DNA of 18,553 nucleotides from an uncultured Ruminococcus sp. Its GTDB lineage: Bacteria; Bacillota; Clostridia; Oscillospirales; CAG-272. Location of the stretch: assembly GCA_902783755.1 (NCBI GenBank), contig CACZSC010000145.1, positions 1 through 18,553 of the forward strand, given 5' to 3'. The notes under the pieces are model-generated. The model was not told the DNA's origin. It saw nothing but the letters and a program-made list of their open reading frames with translations, and did no database searches. The position numbers and the translations under genes were made by a program. This document shows positions 16,216 through 18,553 of the stretch, in pieces. Within the stretch, counting starts at the first letter, position 1; every line of letters starts with the position of its first letter.

Positions 16216-18552
16216 TCACTTGGGATCTACTTCATCTATCGTAAGATGGGTCCTCAGGTCTTCCACGGGCCTGCCCGCGTCATCCGTGAACACGAGCCTG
16301 AACCGGAGCTCGTCCTGCTCGGAAGCGGTTTCCACGACGATCCTGTTGTCGCCGGATCTCATCAGCACTTTTTCGCCTGTGACCTTGTCCCCATTGACGT
16401 AGAGGCACGCAGGATAGTTGCAGTCAAGGACCGCCCTGACCTCCCCTTCTGTCTCCTTGTACGCGAAGCAGGTGAGGAAGTACTGGCGTTTCGCGCTGTC
16501 CGGAATGTAGATGAACCCGTCCTGCCTGTTCTTCTCCAGCTTCTTCATCCAGCCGTACAGGCCCTCTCCCAGATTGTTGAGGGAGAAATCCGGATCCGTG
16601 TAGTATTCCTTCGCATGGCTGTAGTCCTGCCACGGCTCGATGGGCAGAGTCATGAAATACCCGACTGAGATTTCGGGAATGCCGCGGGCGTAATCAAAGA
16701 CTCCTGTTTTTACTTCCGCTCCCAGGTTCTCAAGGATCCTTGACCAGACACGGATGTCCTTTTCATCGCCCTTCTCATATTTCAGCTGTGACAGGAAGAT
16801 CCTGCCCTTGCCTGATCTGAGGCACGCGAAGAACGTGTCTTTTTCTTTTGGATGTTCCCGGTTTATGCTCACGAGCGGTATTATCGCCATCTCGGTTTTG
16901 ATCTTATGCCAGTGATAATCCTCCCATGGGGTCCCCGGAACATCCATGAGTATCGGCTGCGCATTGCCGCATTCGATCCTGTTGAAGGCGATCCTCTTGT
17001 TCTCGACCAGTCTGGGGGACATCACCACTTTGTCGTATCTGTAGAGATCGAACGGCGAGATCGAACATACCGAGCTGTCATCACTGACAGGCTGCAGGTG
17101 AGACACCTCGCAGCTTCCAGCACGGATATCCTCTCCCGAGACAGCAGACAGTTTCTCCGCCCCCGTCTCGCCGAAAGGAAGCGTCAGAAGCGTCCCGCCG
17201 TTGAACAGGAACGTCTTCAGGGATTCCGTGTCCGCGGTCGCGGGATCGGCGACTGCGATATCGGCTTCTCCGAGGTCGTACACCCGGCTGACGTTGAGCT
17301 CATCAAGCATCTCCCCGGATCTTTCATCGGCGGCGTACACCTTCCTGTAGGCTGTATAACCCGCATTTTCCGCGTATTCGAGTATGTTCCTCAGCAGAAC
17401 GGCCGCCTGGGGCACTTTCTCGTAATTCTCGTTTATCTCGATCTGGCAGAACACCACGCTCCCCTTGCCGTGTCTCATGGTCATGAGCGGGGTCCACAGG
17501 TCTCCTCCGTCCGCATAATCTCCCGCCCCGGACTCCAGGACGAACGTATATTCTCCGCTCTGCGGCTTTGCAAAGTTTGAGTGTATCAGCGCTTCAGGCC
17601 TGTCCTCATGGACCGACGGGCCCCAGAATATAAGGTCATCGTCCGAAAGGCCCTTCAGGATCGGATGGCTGTGATTGCCCGTATACGCGCTGAAGAAATC
17701 CTGCTTTACGAGGGAAAGATTTCCGAGAGCGAACGTATTCTGTTCAAGGAACACGACAGAACCGCCCCGCGCGGCGAACTCTCCTGTCTCCTTCTGCACT
17801 TCATCCGGAGAAAGATCCAGCCTGTTTCCGAATACCAGCACCGAACCTTCGTCCGCTTCAGACACGGATCCGATCCTGCTGATGCCGGGCAGCAGCGCCC
17901 TGACCCTTTCAAAGCATTCCACGTTGCCTATATAGAATGCCTTGCGGCTTGTCCTGATGCTGTCCTTCTGTATGGTCCTCGGATAGAAACGGTATTCCCA
18001 TTTCCTCTCGTGCATCAGTTCGTTCTCATGGTAAAGCCTCAGGGTAAGCTCCGCTTCCGTTTTTGCCGTGATGTCACCTGGATCGAACGTCAGTTCGAGG
18101 ATGTGATCATCCGCAGGCGGCTGGGTGAATCTCTCCTCACCGGCCGTTTTTACACCATTGACTGTGAATTCATATTTCACTGTCGTTTCATGGCTGTGAA
18201 GCGTGTCATTGTAAACGTCAAAAGTCCGTGTCAGCGGCACATCGCCGTAGAAGGAGCTGTCATATTCACGGTTTATGACCGTTACCGCCTTGAACGCCTC
18301 CTGCATGAACGGCATGAGCGGGTTTTCCCTGTTTCTGGGGTATTTCTCCGGAAGCAGCCCGTTGTTTATCGTCAGGGAATTCTTCGGTATCCTCTTTGTG
18401 GGGCCGGTACCGGGGTAGATATCCTCATCAGGCATGCTGTAATTGAAATAGTATGCGAAATTGAAAGTGGAAAGCCCGGGCACGCCGAGACGTCTCGCAT
18501 ATTCAAGAAACAGCCTTTCCTTTTTTGCGAAACCGATCGCACATGGTTCGAA
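16216..18552 (-). CDS. GH2-like glycoside hydrolase, C-terminal 778 residues (cut by right window edge)
   Basis: The frame is open to the window edge, so the first visible codon (18550-18552) is internal; a GTG at 18483 is not a credible start because coding sequence continues upstream of it. The visible N-terminus (RLFLEYARRLGVPGLSTFNF, later PLMPFMQEAFKAVTVINREY) looks like the end of a GH2-type TIM barrel. Next comes an Ig-like domain (about 103-191: FDVYNDTLHSHETTVKYEFT). Two glutamine-amidotransferase-like or beta-galactosidase-trimerisation-like domains follow (about 208-390 with FAARGGSVVFLEQN and MRHGKGSVVFCQIEIN; about 410-620 with FLFNGGTLLTLPFG and SGKGRIFLSQLKYE). The C-terminal beta-sandwich (about 638-778: CNYPACLYVNGDKVTGEKVL) resembles a carbohydrate-binding jelly roll. 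The catalytic acids lie outside the window, so substrate is unknown. It is probably a plant or host glycan enzyme. Confidence 0.65.
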   Translation of the reverse strand, partial: FEPCAIGFAKKERLFLEYARRLGVPGLSTFNFAYYFNYSMPDEDIYPGTGPTKRIPKNSLTINNGLLPEKYPRNRENPLMPFMQEAFKAVTVINREYDSSFYGDVPLTRTFDVYNDTLHSHETTVKYEFTVNGVKTAGEERFTQPPADDHILELTFDPGDITAKTEAELTLRLYHENELMHERKWEYRFYPRTIQKDSIRTSRKAFYIGNVECFERVRALLPGISRIGSVSEADEGSVLVFGNRLDLSPDEVQKETGEFAARGGSVVFLEQNTFALGNLSLVKQDFFSAYTGNHSHPILKGLSDDDLIFWGPSVHEDRPEALIHSNFAKPQSGEYTFVLESGAGDYADGGDLWTPLMTMRHGKGSVVFCQIEINENYEKVPQAAVLLRNILEYAENAGYTAYRKVYAADERSGEMLDELNVSRVYDLGEADIAVADPATADTESLKTFLFNGGTLLTLPFGETGAEKLSAVSGEDIRAGSCEVSHLQPVSDDSSVCSISPFDLYRYDKVVMSPRLVENKRIAFNRIECGNAQPILMDVPGTPWEDYHWHKIKTEMAIIPLVSINREHPKEKDTFFACLRSGKGRIFLSQLKYEKGDEKDIRVWSRILENLGAEVKTGVFDYARGIPEISVGYFMTLPIEPWQDYSHAKEYYTDPDFSLNNLGEGLYGWMKKLEKNRQDGFIYIPDSAKRQYFLTCFAYKETEGEVRAVLDCNYPACLYVNGDKVTGEKVLMRSGDNRIVVETASEQDELRFRLVFTDDAGRPVEDLRTHLTIDEVDPK

Positions 18553-18553
18553 A

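Noticed and set aside
18481..18483. GTG as the true start of the glycosidase-like gene
   Set aside because: The frame stays open to the window edge with protein-like sequence (FEPCAIGFAKKERLFLEYAR) directly upstream, so the gene is cut rather than starting here.

Overview
The window looks like chromosomal DNA of a fairly GC-rich Clostridia-type Bacillota (Firmicutes) bacterium. Four things support this: the heat-shock order hrcA-grpE-dnaK-dnaJ-prmA behind a CIRCE operator; a DnaK that lacks the roughly 25-residue insertion found near the N-terminus of Gram-negative DnaK proteins; TTGNNN-N17-TATAAT promoters and AGGAGG-type ribosome sites; and a secreted amidase with a C-terminal membrane anchor. 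Neither genus nor family can be fixed from the sequence alone. One 60-base line counted inside dnaK is about 58% GC. Two lines counted in the gene at 15330-16118 are 35-40%, so that gene stands out.

Left arm, minus strand (1-4873): one promoter at 4845-4873 appears to drive a tight four-gene run. It reads amidase with CxxC repeats, AEC-family transporter, mnmG (tRNA wobble-uridine modification), then the first 45 codons of a probable PLP-dependent methionine gamma-lyase/aluminium-resistance family protein that runs off the left edge. The gaps are 10 nt, 7 nt and a 17-nt overlap.

Centre left, plus strand (4918-7886): a back-to-back promoter drives rsuA (16S rRNA pseudouridine synthase) and tex (S1-domain RNA-binding protein). 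Next comes a single-gene unit (about 7978-9261): an MsmK/UgpC-type sugar ABC transporter ATPase with its own extended -10 promoter, an approximately 80-nt leader and a strong terminator, with no permease or binding protein nearby.

Centre right, plus strand (9355-15320): the HrcA-controlled chaperone operon. It has a promoter, a CIRCE with one mismatch, hrcA (TTG start), grpE, dnaK, an intercistronic 13-bp hairpin, dnaJ and prmA, and it ends at a strong terminator. HrcA represses the operon. DnaK, DnaJ and GrpE form the Hsp70 folding machine, and PrmA methylates ribosomal protein L11.

Right arm, minus strand (15330-18553): an AT-rich gene of unknown function (262 aa), then the C-terminal 778 residues of a large GH2-like glycoside hydrolase that continues past the right edge. 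The AT-rich gene lies between two similar hairpin/T-run elements, both pointing in the plus direction. Only the first has a plus-strand gene in front of it. This bracketed gene is the least explained part of the window. I found no CRISPR array, tRNA, rRNA, transposase or phage gene. No gene-free stretch exceeds 300 bases; the longest, 9208-9445, holds a terminator, a promoter and CIRCE.
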